Assembly (NCBI GenBank): GCA_934234185.1
Contig: CAKQHO010000052.1
Location: 1-20,271 of the forward strand
Source: an uncultured Psychrobacillus sp.
GTDB taxonomy: Bacteria; Bacillota; Bacilli; Bacillales_A; Planococcaceae
DNA length: 20,271 nt
Reading direction: 5' to 3'
The notes under the pieces: model-generated
Database searches by the model: none
Told to the model about the DNA's origin: nothing
Seen by the model: the letters and a program-made list of their open reading frames with translations, nothing else
Program-made: the position numbers and the translations under genes
Shown here: positions 1 to 7,464 of the stretch, one piece after another
How positions within the stretch are numbered: position 1 is the first letter of the stretch
Layout of the letters: every line of letters begins with the position of its first letter

Positions 1-20
1 GGCGCTGGAGCTAGACAGTA
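1..20 (+). repeat. right end of a truncated dispersed repeat copy
   Basis: The first 20 bases (ending CTGGAGCTAGACAG) resemble the right end of the dispersed element described at 22-95, 17371-17464 and 19767-19933, where the matching end reads GCTGGACAATAATTA or CTAGACAATAATTA. The rest of this copy would lie left of the window. It abuts the next copy almost directly, so two elements appear to sit in tandem. The short length keeps this tentative. Confidence 0.45.
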
Positions 21-21
21 A

Positions 22-95
22 AGAAAAGCGCAGGCGCCTATGTCTGCCCCGACAAGCAAATGGGAGCTGGCGAGGAGACAGTATCTCAGCCATCT
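22..95 (+). repeat. dispersed GC-rich intergenic repeat, copy 1
   Basis: Positions 22-64 match the reverse complement of 11269-11311 at 41 of 43 positions. Weaker similarity continues through GGCGAG to a shared CTCAGCCA and CATCTAAAAA. The left part holds an imperfect GCGCAGGCGC palindrome, and TGTCT (41-45) can pair with AGACA (76-80). No ORF explains it. It is a REP-like or MITE-like non-coding element; the same family recurs at 11225-11311, 17371-17464 and 19767-19933. Confidence 0.75.
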
Positions 96-131
96 AAAAA
101 ACCATATTCTACGGGGAAGATAGAATATGGT
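96..131 (-). terminator. likely Rho-independent terminator of the two-component/PepSY operon
   Basis: ACCATATTCTA (101-111) and TAGAATATGGT (121-131) form a perfect 11-bp stem with a 9-base loop. Read on the minus strand the stem is followed by a run of T (complement of 96-100). It lies about 180 bases past the stop of the minus-strand gene at 314. The stem is AT-rich, so strength is uncertain. The remainder of 1-313 holds the repeat and a second stem-loop at 161-198; I see no gene there. Confidence 0.55.
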
Positions 132-160
132 CCTAAAACTGTATGGTTGGTTGGTTGTAT

Positions 161-198
161 AATTTCATAAAAAGATGGTTGGTTGCCGTTATGAAATT
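161..198. other. stem-loop with 10-bp arms between TGGTTGG repeats
   Basis: AATTTCATAA (161-170) pairs perfectly with TTATGAAATT (189-198) around an 18-base loop. The loop contains GGTTGGTTG, a motif also present just upstream at 145-156. On the plus strand the stem is followed by CCCCTTTT. It may be a weak terminator or leftover of a mobile sequence; no function can be assigned. Confidence 0.35.
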
Positions 199-313
199 CC
201 CCTTTTATATAGTGCTGTTTTCCAACAACAGAATAGCTATTAAATTGTATCTTTATCATAACCCTTCAAGATGAGAAGAGGCTTAGAGTAAAATGAGAAA
301 TCAATGAGAATTT

Positions 314-1342
314 TTACTCCCACGTTACGGAAATAATTTTACCCGAAATGGCATGTATTTGTATTGTAGCCTTTTGCTTTTCCTTCGATTCCTTCTCTTT
401 TGGAACGTCCTTCAAGGTTACTAAATAATAACCTCCATCCTTCGTCTTTTGAAAGCTAATCTTTTCGAAGGACCCTTTGTATTGTAGTAGAGCTATCCTC
501 AGTGCCCTTTTTTCAGTAATAAGGACAGAGGAGGATTTTATATTTGTTGTTACAGTATCACTAACTTTAGTTGTTGAATTGGGAGATTCCGTAGACTTTT
601 CAGCAGTACTCTCCCCCACTGTTTCTTTCGGGACTTCTACTTGTTCTTTTACTTCCTCTGGGGCACCAGTTGTTTTTCCCGAATCACTATTTTGTTCTGA
701 ATCCTCTTTTACAGATTCCTTCGCCACTTCTTCTTGTGTCTCTTTAGAAACAGTTGACTCCTCTTGAACAGAGTTAGTTGGAGACTCTAATTTTTGTCCG
801 TCTTTTATTGTATCCGAACTCAGTTCCTGTGACGGCTTCACTTCATTGGCTTCAACTGTCTTTGTTTCTTCACTAAGACCATCTTTACCCCTCTGATTTT
901 TAGCCTCTTCAACTGCTTTATTACTTTTATTCTTGTTCACTGATTTATCTTTTACTTCGACTTTACTGTTGCTATTGTTCTTTTTCGTATTTTCTTTGTC
1001 TTTTATCTTATTCTCCTCTTTTGCCAAGGAGAGTGATGATAAGCCATGAGCATCACGTTTAATTATTAATTCATCTGTCGGCTCCATTGAAAAGATTTCT
1101 CCATTTTTTGGGTTTACTTCAACTCGATATGCCGACCCGCTTTTCGTTATCACTGCTGTATAGACATCCTTGGCTGATACCATGTCTGTTACCTCAGCTC
1201 CATATAAGGACTCTAACTGTGTCCTTACCTCGGTTTCGGAGATAGCCTGATTTTTTGAATTCATAAGAGCATAACTAATCCCTATTCCTAAAACTAAAAA
1301 AGAGAGTAAGCTATACCACATTTTCTTCTTCTTGAAATTCAT
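314..1342 (-). CDS. membrane-anchored protein with two PepSY domains (YkoI-like)
   Basis: The 342-residue protein has one N-terminal membrane segment (about residues 8-27) and a PepSY-like domain (about 33-89, containing VYTAVITKSGSAYRVEV and NPKNGEIFSM). A long Lys/Glu/Ser/Thr-rich linker (about 100-272) follows, then a second PepSY-like domain (about 274-342, ending AISGKIISVTWE). The start at 1342 is preferred over an ATG nine codons upstream because GGGGAGGAG lies 8 bases before it, while the upstream ATG has no such site. It follows the sensor kinase by 39 bases on the same strand, so it is probably cotranscribed. PepSY domains are linked to extracytoplasmic protease inhibition or to accessory sensing; B. 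subtilis ykoI has the same position after ykoGH. The charged linker suggests a spacer across the cell wall. That role is inference. Confidence 0.8.
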   Translation of the reverse strand: MNFKKKKMWYSLLSFLVLGIGISYALMNSKNQAISETEVRTQLESLYGAEVTDMVSAKDVYTAVITKSGSAYRVEVNPKNGEIFSMEPTDELIIKRDAHGLSSLSLAKEENKIKDKENTKKNNSNSKVEVKDKSVNKNKSNKAVEEAKNQRGKDGLSEETKTVEANEVKPSQELSSDTIKDGQKLESPTNSVQEESTVSKETQEEVAKESVKEDSEQNSDSGKTTGAPEEVKEQVEVPKETVGESTAEKSTESPNSTTKVSDTVTTNIKSSSVLITEKRALRIALLQYKGSFEKISFQKTKDGGYYLVTLKDVPKEKESKEKQKATIQIHAISGKIISVTWE

Positions 1343-1381
1343 TCCATCATCTCCTCCCCATTCCATCATAATATAGTAACA

Positions 1382-2740
1382 TTAAAAAATGATGAGAATT
1401 GGAGAATCTGGAATAAAAATATATACTGTACTGCCCACACCAACCTTACTTTCTATTGTTAAATCGATTGAAAGAGTTCGAGAAATTTCTTTAGCAATAG
1501 ACAAGCCTAAACCTGTCCCTCCAGTTTTTCTATTTCTATCTTGGTCAACACGGTAAAAACGCTCAAAAATATGGGGCAACGCTTCCTCAGGGATCCCATT
1601 GCCAAAGTCTTTAATGCTTATTAATACTCCATTCTCTTTCTTTTCTAATCTAGTTAGGATATCCTTTTCGCTATATTTTCTAGCATTATCCAAAATAATA
1701 AATAGCAGTTGTCTTACTTTTTGGTTATCAGTCTGTACCACCATGGGATGATCAGCTTCTAATTTAAATGACCTACCATATGCTGTTCGCATGGTTTGGA
1801 TGGTAGAGGAAACAAGCTCTACCAGTTCCACAGGTTCTATCAGGGGAGCTTCCTGACTATTTGACTTTGCGAGTAAAAGCATTTGAGAAACCATTTCCTT
1901 CATTTGATCTGTTTCTTTTAAAATAGTTTGAATGGACTCTTTCGCTATCTCTTCGCTTCTTAATCCATGTCTTTTTAGTAACTTTGCATAGCTTTCTATC
2001 ACTGTTAAGGGAGTCTTTAATTCATGGGAGGCATCTGATACAAACTGCTCCTGTTTTTTATAATTTTCCTCTAGCTTCTCCATCATATCGTTAAAGGCTA
2101 TTCCCATTTGAGCGATTTCGTCTTTTCTTTTTGGATTTAATTTAAACTTTTCATAATTACCAGAGACCTTACTTTTGGCCATCGTATTAATGAGTCGATT
2201 AATAGGACTAGTTATGATATTACCAAGCATATAACTAAACAATGTCATGAAAAATAAACCAACTAACGTAACACCTATTAAAGTTAAGCGTAAGTACGAG
2301 AGACTTTTCTCTACATCCAACAAAACCTTCAGCATCTGTATCTCCATCACTTCACCATTCGCCCAAATAGCAGGCTTGGAAATGGTCATAACTGGCTTTC
2401 CTTCGAAAGTACCTGCGGAATAAACGTCTTCCTGACGAATAAAAGGCTCATACAGGTGAATCCCCTCGTAAGACTGTACAAACAATTTGGTTTCGGAAGA
2501 TTGAATTACTCGGATTCCTCCGTTAGCCGGCAGATAAGCCCTTAGTATTGTTGCCCCGTCAGATTCTTCCTCCATTTTACTAATAGCACTAATTAAATCC
2601 TCTATGTCATTGTTTAATTGTTTATACTCTGTATCATAAGCCAACCGTTCGTAGATGAAGTAGACTCCGATGTTCATCATTCCTAATATAACTAAAGTTA
2701 AAATAGAAGAGAACAAATGAATTTTTGTCTTAAGCTTCAT
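1382..2740 (-). CDS. two-component sensor histidine kinase (YkoH-like)
   Basis: This 452-residue membrane kinase has a first transmembrane segment (about 9-30), an extracytoplasmic sensor region (about 31-150), a second segment (about 152-174) and a HAMP linker (about 175-228). The HisKA domain contains SHELKTPL with phosphoacceptor H239. The HATPase_c domain has the N box around N352, the G1 box DFGNGIP (378-384) and the G2 box GGTGLGL (407-413). All catalytic boxes are intact, so it should autophosphorylate and pass phosphate to the adjacent regulator. Its start overlaps the regulator's end by 11 bases and has AAAGGAG upstream, pointing to translational coupling. The signal is unknown; the sensor region has no domain I recognise. 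Confidence 0.92.
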   Translation of the reverse strand: MKLKTKIHLFSSILTLVILGMMNIGVYFIYERLAYDTEYKQLNNDIEDLISAISKMEEESDGATILRAYLPANGGIRVIQSSETKLFVQSYEGIHLYEPFIRQEDVYSAGTFEGKPVMTISKPAIWANGEVMEIQMLKVLLDVEKSLSYLRLTLIGVTLVGLFFMTLFSYMLGNIITSPINRLINTMAKSKVSGNYEKFKLNPKRKDEIAQMGIAFNDMMEKLEENYKKQEQFVSDASHELKTPLTVIESYAKLLKRHGLRSEEIAKESIQTILKETDQMKEMVSQMLLLAKSNSQEAPLIEPVELVELVSSTIQTMRTAYGRSFKLEADHPMVVQTDNQKVRQLLFIILDNARKYSEKDILTRLEKKENGVLISIKDFGNGIPEEALPHIFERFYRVDQDRNRKTGGTGLGLSIAKEISRTLSIDLTIESKVGVGSTVYIFIPDSPILIIF

Positions 2741-3437
2741 TTTTTGGCTCCTTTAAAACATATCCTACTCCTCGAATAGTTTGGATAAATGATGATTTAC
2801 CATCCTCTTCAAGTTTTTTGCGTACATATCTTATGTAAACGTCTACGACATTTGTATCTCCATAATAATTAAACCCCCACACCGCATCGAGTAGCTGCTC
2901 TCTTGTCAATACCTGGTTGGGGTGCTTCATTAAATAAAGCAATAGATCATACTCTCTTGGGGTTAAATTAATTGTTCTTCCATCGTGTGTAATCTCTCTA
3001 GTATGCTCATTTAGTAAAATGCCAAGAAATTGGTGAATTTTTCTGTCCTTAACCTGCTGGCTATCAACATTTTTAGCAAAACGTATGGTATTACGAACAC
3101 GGGCTAGCAGCTCCTCGATGTCAAACGGCTTGGTTATATAATCATTTGCACCTAAGTCCAGCCCAGTAACCTTGTCCTCTACCTCTCCCTTAGCTGTCAA
3201 TAAAATAACTGGTGTTTTCATTTCAGTAGCTCTAATCCTTTTTAAGACGTCTAACCCATGAAGCCCAGGAAGCATTAAATCTAAAAGTACTAAATTCCAT
3301 GTTTTTTCTCTATATTTAATTAGCCCATCCGTTCCCGTATGAGCTATTTCGACATCGTATCCTTCAAACTGTAATTCCAATTGAAGAACACGTGCAATAC
3401 TTTCTTCATCCTCTATTATGAGCACTTGTTCTTTCAT
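2730..3437 (-). CDS. OmpR/PhoB-family response regulator (YkoG-like)
   Basis: At 235 residues it has the usual size of an OmpR-family regulator. The receiver domain (about 4-117) has acidic residues D10/E11, phosphoacceptor D53 in LLDLMLPG, T81 and K103 in TKPF. The C-terminal winged-helix DNA-binding domain (about 135-230) includes LTPREYDLLLYL and RYVRKKLE and ends with IRGVGYVL. The start has AAGGAGG seven bases upstream. It is first in an operon with the sensor kinase and the PepSY protein. Likely targets include its own operon; a candidate promoter with an inverted half-site pair lies upstream. Confidence 0.93.
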   Translation of the reverse strand: MKEQVLIIEDEESIARVLQLELQFEGYDVEIAHTGTDGLIKYREKTWNLVLLDLMLPGLHGLDVLKRIRATEMKTPVILLTAKGEVEDKVTGLDLGANDYITKPFDIEELLARVRNTIRFAKNVDSQQVKDRKIHQFLGILLNEHTREITHDGRTINLTPREYDLLLYLMKHPNQVLTREQLLDAVWGFNYYGDTNVVDVYIRYVRKKLEEDGKSSFIQTIRGVGYVLKEPKNEA

Positions 3438-3543
3438 TTAGAATCCTCCTTTTTTTTAATTCTATCATACTATTCTTATCATTCTCTCAGCTTCTTGTGT
3501 GGTACGTAGACTAGCGAAAAAATTTTTTTAGTTACCTGATATG

Positions 3544-3572
3544 ATAAGAATTTAATCTTCTTCGCTTTTCAA
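3544..3572 (-). promoter_or_regulatory. candidate sigma-A promoter of the two-component operon with inverted half-sites
   Basis: On the minus strand TTGAAA (complement of 3567-3572), a 17-base spacer and TCTTAT (complement of 3544-3549) make a plausible -35/-10 pair about 105 bases before the regulator start. ATGATAAGAA (3541-3550) overlaps the -10 and recurs inverted as TTCTTATCAT at 3473-3482. That pairing could be an autoregulatory operator. The -10 matches the consensus at only four of six positions. Confidence 0.35.
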
Positions 3573-3656
3573 CAAGGAAATCTAAATTGTTAGTGAAAAT
3601 GTGCAATTCATCCATTTGTCTATATTTGTATATATCTGTATATTTATTAGGAAGGT

Positions 3657-3662
3657 TATAAT
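3657..3662 (+). promoter_or_regulatory. TATAAT -10 box before the Y1 transposase homologue
   Basis: A perfect TATAAT lies about 70 bases upstream of the start at 3733. I see no convincing -35 at 16-18 bases from it, so promoter activity is uncertain. The surrounding sequence is very AT-rich. Confidence 0.3.
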
Positions 3663-3732
3663 ATATAAATTCACTCTAGCAGTATAAATTAAACTAGACT
3701 TCCACAATAAAAGACAAAAAGGAGGAATTATA

Positions 3733-4188
3733 ATGGAAATTATGAGAAAATTTTGGCTGCCAGAAACCTGTTACTACATAACAATGAGAGGAAATAACAG
3801 ACAAGATATTTATCATGCACACAAGGACTACGAAGTATTTCTCCAAGTCGTACAAAGAGCAAGTAAGAAGTATGCCTTTTTCCTATTGAGTTATTGTTTA
3901 GTAAGGAATCAATATCATCTATTACTACGATCCTCTCAGGTTCCTTTGTCTGAAGTGATGCTTTATATAAATACAACTTATTCTTCTTATTATAAAAGAA
4001 CTTATAAATGTAATGGACAATTATTTGAGCCTAATTTCTTCACAAGTGTTATTTCAACAGAGGCTGATTTGTTCAAGGTGAACAATTTTCTCTATGAGCA
4101 ACCACGCTATGCTGGAATTCAAACCAGTCTAGACACCTATCCATATAGCTCCTTCCGTATACAGCGGTTTCCTGAACCTATAATTTAA
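3733..4188 (+). CDS. Y1/REP-associated-type transposase homologue, probably catalytically inactive
   Basis: This 151-residue protein has the Y1_Tnp (IS200/RAYT-like) layout: YYITMRGNNRQDIY near the N-terminus, a core YCLVRNQYHLLL, then GQLFEPNF and a closing QPRYAG followed by YPYSSFR. In active relatives the core reads NHxHLLL (HUH motif) and the nucleophile is the Tyr of a RYIHxNPVxAG motif. Here the first His is Gln (Q60-Y61-H62) and the Tyr position is Phe (F119). Both changes should abolish single-strand cleavage. The reading frame is intact and has AAAGGAGG eight bases before the start, so the gene looks expressed rather than decayed. No hairpin-bounded IS200 ends are evident around it. 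It may be a domesticated DNA-binding protein. The alignment was made by eye. Confidence 0.75.
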   Translation: MEIMRKFWLPETCYYITMRGNNRQDIYHAHKDYEVFLQVVQRASKKYAFFLLSYCLVRNQYHLLLRSSQVPLSEVMLYINTTYSSYYKRTYKCNGQLFEPNFFTSVISTEADLFKVNNFLYEQPRYAGIQTSLDTYPYSSFRIQRFPEPII

Positions 4189-4217
4189 ATAAATTCATTA
4201 CTACCTTTTTTCCATAA

Positions 4218-4249
4218 CAAAAAGGTCACTCCTTATAACTAGTGACCTT
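4218..4249 (-). terminator. Rho-independent terminator of ilvE
   Basis: AAGGTCACT (4222-4230) and AGTGACCTT (4241-4249) form a perfect 9-bp stem with a 10-base loop. On the minus strand it is followed by TTTTTG. It lies about 100 bases after the ilvE stop at 4346. On the plus strand the following sequence is not T-rich, so it may serve the transposase homologue only weakly. Confidence 0.65.
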
Positions 4250-4345
4250 AGTGTTTTGACAATTTTAGGTTTAGCCCCTATGCTCGTCTTTTATTTATAG
4301 TTTAATAATTAAAAGATTGATGCTCATTGTCGTTGTCTATCTTTC

Positions 4346-5419
4346 CTATAGCTCTGTTACCCATCCAAAGGAATCTTCTACTGTTCCTTGTTGTATACCA
4401 GTCAACGTGTCATATAGTTTCTGAGATAGCTCTCCAGCCTCTCCATTGTTTACATAGAACAATTCACCTTTCCAGCGAAGTTCCCCAATAGGAGAAATAA
4501 CAGCAGCTGTCCCTGTGCCAAAGGCTTCTTCAAGCTTCCCTGCTAAATATGCATCACGTATCTCATCCATCGCTACCTTTCTTTCGGTTACCGGGATGTC
4601 CCAATGCTTTAATAGCTGGATAATTGATTTTCTTGTAATGCCGTCCAGTATACTTCCATTTAAAGCAGGAGTTACAACCTCTCCGTCTATCTTAAAGAAG
4701 ACATTCATACTCCCTACTTCTTCTATATATTTTCTTTCAATACCATCTAACCAAAGAACCTGTGAGTAGCCTTCTCGATCAGCTACCTCCTGTGCTTTTA
4801 AACCAGCAGCATAGTTTCCAGCTGTTTTTGCCGTTCCTGTACCACCTGCAACAGCCCGAACAAACTCGCTTTCTACTAAGATCTTCACAGGGTGAATCCC
4901 CTCTTTATAATAGGATCCTACAGGGGACATAATTATCATAAAGCTATATGTTAAGGAAGGAGATACTCCTAAATGTGGCTCCGTAGCAATCATGAATGGA
5001 CGAATGTAAAGAGAAGTTCCTGGCTCCTTTGGAATCCATTCTTTATCTAATTCAATTAGCTGCTTTAAAGCTTCTATCGCAAATTCTTCATCAATTGGAG
5101 GCATACTTAAACGGTTACAAGAGTTATTCATTCTCTTCATGTTTTCCTCTGGTCTAAATAGTCGTACTGTTCCCTTGTCAGATATATAAGCCTTCATTCC
5201 TTCAAATACTGTTTGACCATAATGTAAAACAGTTGCAGAAGGGTCTAACACAATAGGCTGATAAGGTACAATTCGATGATCATGCCAGCCAATGCCAGCG
5301 GTATAGTCTGCTATAAACATATGATCCGTAAATTTACGGCCAAACACTAGCTCACTTGCAGGCGTCTTTTCATTTTTTACACCATATTCTTTTAACTGAA
5401 TTTTTAGACTATTTACCAT
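4346..5419 (-). CDS. ilvE: branched-chain amino acid aminotransferase
   Basis: The product transfers the amino group between branched-chain 2-oxo acids and glutamate, the last step of Ile/Leu/Val synthesis or first step of their breakdown, using PLP in the cytoplasm. The 357-residue chain matches the type II BCAT family throughout: HYGQTVFEGMKAY (66-78), RPFMIATE, the PLP lysine K198 in GGTGTAKTAGNY, EEVGSMNVFF and GTGTAAVISPIG. The start at 5419 gives the usual family length. An upstream ATG at 5488 would add 23 hydrophobic residues absent from the family and would run across the palindrome at 5452-5475. The ribosome site (GGGG, about 7 bases upstream) is weak. It is a single-gene unit with its own terminator. 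Confidence 0.93.
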   Translation of the reverse strand: MVNSLKIQLKEYGVKNEKTPASELVFGRKFTDHMFIADYTAGIGWHDHRIVPYQPIVLDPSATVLHYGQTVFEGMKAYISDKGTVRLFRPEENMKRMNNSCNRLSMPPIDEEFAIEALKQLIELDKEWIPKEPGTSLYIRPFMIATEPHLGVSPSLTYSFMIIMSPVGSYYKEGIHPVKILVESEFVRAVAGGTGTAKTAGNYAAGLKAQEVADREGYSQVLWLDGIERKYIEEVGSMNVFFKIDGEVVTPALNGSILDGITRKSIIQLLKHWDIPVTERKVAMDEIRDAYLAGKLEEAFGTGTAAVISPIGELRWKGELFYVNNGEAGELSQKLYDTLTGIQQGTVEDSFGWVTEL

Positions 5420-5451
5420 ACTATTACCCCATTTACCTAATATATTCTTAA

Positions 5452-5475
5452 ATTGCACAATATAAAATGTGCAAT
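5452..5475 (-). promoter_or_regulatory. perfect inverted repeat upstream of ilvE, operator candidate
   Basis: ATTGCACA (5452-5459) and TGTGCAAT (5468-5475) are perfect 8-bp inverted arms with an 8-base AT-only spacer, 33 to 56 bases before the ilvE start. On the minus strand TTGCAT, 17 bases, TTATAT overlaps it as a possible promoter. The symmetry and spacing suit a dimeric repressor. It does not match the CodY consensus I know. A weak hairpin is the alternative. Confidence 0.4.
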
Positions 5476-5742
5476 ATATTATATGCAATTATACTCCTTT
5501 TCATAAAATGGTAAATACCCTTTTTAAAAAATATTCAAAAAGTTATTTGTTTAAGAGAATAGTTAAGCTTGAACTGGTATGGGAAAGAATTCACCCATGC
5601 TTTTTTTACTGCACATTAATAGAAGAGAATTCTATAAAAGAATTCCTATCTAAGATAGAAATAACTATTTTTTTATAACAAAACTGGTAATATTGCCGAT
5701 AAAATAACTATACATATCGTCATACTAAAAGGAGGCAATACA

Positions 5743-7383
5743 TTGTCAAAAAAAATACTCCTCTTTTTCTCACTCCTCACTTTATTAGTTGGTTCTTTTT
5801 TAGTTCCATCTGATGTCGATGCTGCAACACTTTACAAGGGAACATTTGTACAAGTTCAGTATAATGATTATCAACGAAGTGACGGAACAATAGAAAAGAA
5901 ACCAAGTAAACTAACCATTAAAAGCAGTAACGGAAAAGAAACTACCTTTAACATGGACAGCTTTACAAAGCTTTCTATCAATTCTACTCCTACTACTATC
6001 GATGCCTTTAAGCTAGGAATGAAAATAGAAGCAGACGTGGAGCTGCGAAAGGTGAAAACATTACGTGGCTATGTAGATATCTCTAATAGCAGTACAGATG
6101 CCATTGGGAAAAACTTTTCAGGAACAGTTAATCGGATTGATAAAAAAGGTACCTATCTTTCTATTAAGCTTACCTCAGGAGCTACAAAGACATACTACAT
6201 TAATGATGATACAGAGTTTTATAAAGATAAAAGTCTAGTTGACTTGAGCGTACTTTTTGAGGGCGATAAGGTAAAGGGAAGCTTAGTAGAACATAATTCC
6301 AATATGATCTCCACTATTGAAGTAAATACACAAGGGGCCATGATTGAAAATATCTACAAAGGCACTATTCAAAAGATAGATCCAATTCAAAGCAAACTGG
6401 TCGTAAAAAATGAGAAGATTTTTAAAGATTGGAAATGGCAGACGGATACTTCCAATAATATAGTCAAAACCTATACCCCTAAAACGACGATTTATGTTGG
6501 CAATAAAGAAATTAAACAAAGCCAGCTTCGTTCCTATATAAATGATGAAGTGTACTATGTAACAGTTAGTCAATTCGGCAAGGAAGTAATCCAAAAGATT
6601 ATCATTCAAAAAACGAGTGAAAGAACTTACTATCAACCTATGACCTCTATTAACATTACTACCCAAAAAATTGGGTTAAAAAATGTGGGAATTCTCCCTT
6701 ATCATACGGGCTCCATCCTTATTCGAAATGGTAGATTAGTTGATGCTAACAGCTTGCAGACTAGCGGTACCGCTTTCGTGCTTACAGATGGTCCAGCTAA
6801 TAAACAATTTGCCAATGTAATACAAATAACAAATGATGGCTTTCAAAGTTCAAATTTAGCAGACCATACAATCTATTTTGGAAGAATCAGTTCCACAGGC
6901 GATTATAGTTTGACGATTAATAACGCAAATAGACTTGCTAATAATTACTGGATAGGTACTTCTAATACTAAGCTCACGTTTAACAATGAAACAGTCGCAG
7001 TGGAGGATTTTAGAAGATCCACCCTAACAGTTATTCCTAAAAATGAGCTGGATGAAAAGGTTGGACAGTTCGCTTACTTCTATGTAAAAAATAATGAAAT
7101 AACTGCACTACACCTCGTCGGATCAACAACACGACCAGCAAATTTAGTGTCAGTAGGTCGGTTAGAATCTTACTCCAATGGCAATACAATTAGAGTTCAA
7201 AATGTGAGCAGCTGGCAACAAGGGACATGGAAAGAAGCTGGAAAAATATACAATATGAACGTAGAACAAGCTACCATCATTAAAGACAATCAAGTTATAC
7301 CAGTTTCAGATTTAACACCAAATGACCGTTTGTTTATCATACACGAATCAATAGTTAAAGGACGACTTATATTTGTCGACTAA
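5743..7383 (+). CDS. secreted protein of repeated beta-rich units, function unknown
   Basis: The 546-residue protein starts with TTG, supported by AAAGGAGG seven bases upstream. It has a signal peptide (hydrophobic 5-20, likely cleavage after VDA at 27). The mature chain appears built from about six related units of 70-90 residues, beginning near 31, 125, 205, 312, 378 and 469. Most open with a (Y/F)xG(T/R)hxxhD-like motif, continue with alternating hydrophobic and Thr/Lys residues and an hxxLxxGDxV-like segment, and end in an hxxI strand. This resembles DUF5666-type small beta-barrels, but I do not recognise the family firmly. No SLH, LPXTG or lipobox is visible, so it is probably secreted or held by a partner. 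It is first of three secreted-protein genes on this strand, suggesting they act together at the surface. Confidence 0.75.
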   Translation: MSKKILLFFSLLTLLVGSFLVPSDVDAATLYKGTFVQVQYNDYQRSDGTIEKKPSKLTIKSSNGKETTFNMDSFTKLSINSTPTTIDAFKLGMKIEADVELRKVKTLRGYVDISNSSTDAIGKNFSGTVNRIDKKGTYLSIKLTSGATKTYYINDDTEFYKDKSLVDLSVLFEGDKVKGSLVEHNSNMISTIEVNTQGAMIENIYKGTIQKIDPIQSKLVVKNEKIFKDWKWQTDTSNNIVKTYTPKTTIYVGNKEIKQSQLRSYINDEVYYVTVSQFGKEVIQKIIIQKTSERTYYQPMTSINITTQKIGLKNVGILPYHTGSILIRNGRLVDANSLQTSGTAFVLTDGPANKQFANVIQITNDGFQSSNLADHTIYFGRISSTGDYSLTINNANRLANNYWIGTSNTKLTFNNETVAVEDFRRSTLTVIPKNELDEKVGQFAYFYVKNNEITALHLVGSTTRPANLVSVGRLESYSNGNTIRVQNVSSWQQGTWKEAGKIYNMNVEQATIIKDNQVIPVSDLTPNDRLFIIHESIVKGRLIFVD

Positions 7384-7388
7384 TTCTC

Positions 7389-7419
7389 TTGGCATGTAGG
7401 CGCGTTGTTTACATGCCAA
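7389..7419 (+). other. perfect 10-bp stem-loop between the first two surface-protein genes
   Basis: TTGGCATGTA (7389-7398) pairs with TACATGCCAA (7410-7419) around an 11-base GC-containing loop. It starts six bases after the stop of the first gene and ends 45 bases before the next start. There is no proper T-run after it, only TTCCATATTTT. It may be an mRNA-stabilising or processing hairpin or a leaky terminator that sets the ratio of the two proteins. Confidence 0.5.
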
Positions 7420-7464
7420 TTCCATATTTTATCTAATCTTAGAAAAGAGGAAGAAACAAACAAC

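Noticed and set aside
477..767. Open frame on plus strand, antisense to the PepSY gene
   Set aside because: It mirrors the low-complexity Lys/Glu/Ser linker on the other strand, has no ribosome site and resembles no protein family.
3733..4188. Complete active IS200-type insertion sequence
   Set aside because: No flanking hairpin ends or tnpB are visible and the catalytic residues are replaced, so it is treated as a solitary homologue.
5591..5644. Three GAATTC sites close together before the surface operon
   Set aside because: The short palindromes form only weak hairpins with no T-run and are likely chance in AT-rich sequence.
5469..5678. Small plus-strand frame between ilvE and the surface operon
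   Set aside because: It begins with GTG inside the ilvE palindrome, has no ribosome site and shows no protein-like pattern; the region is very AT-rich.
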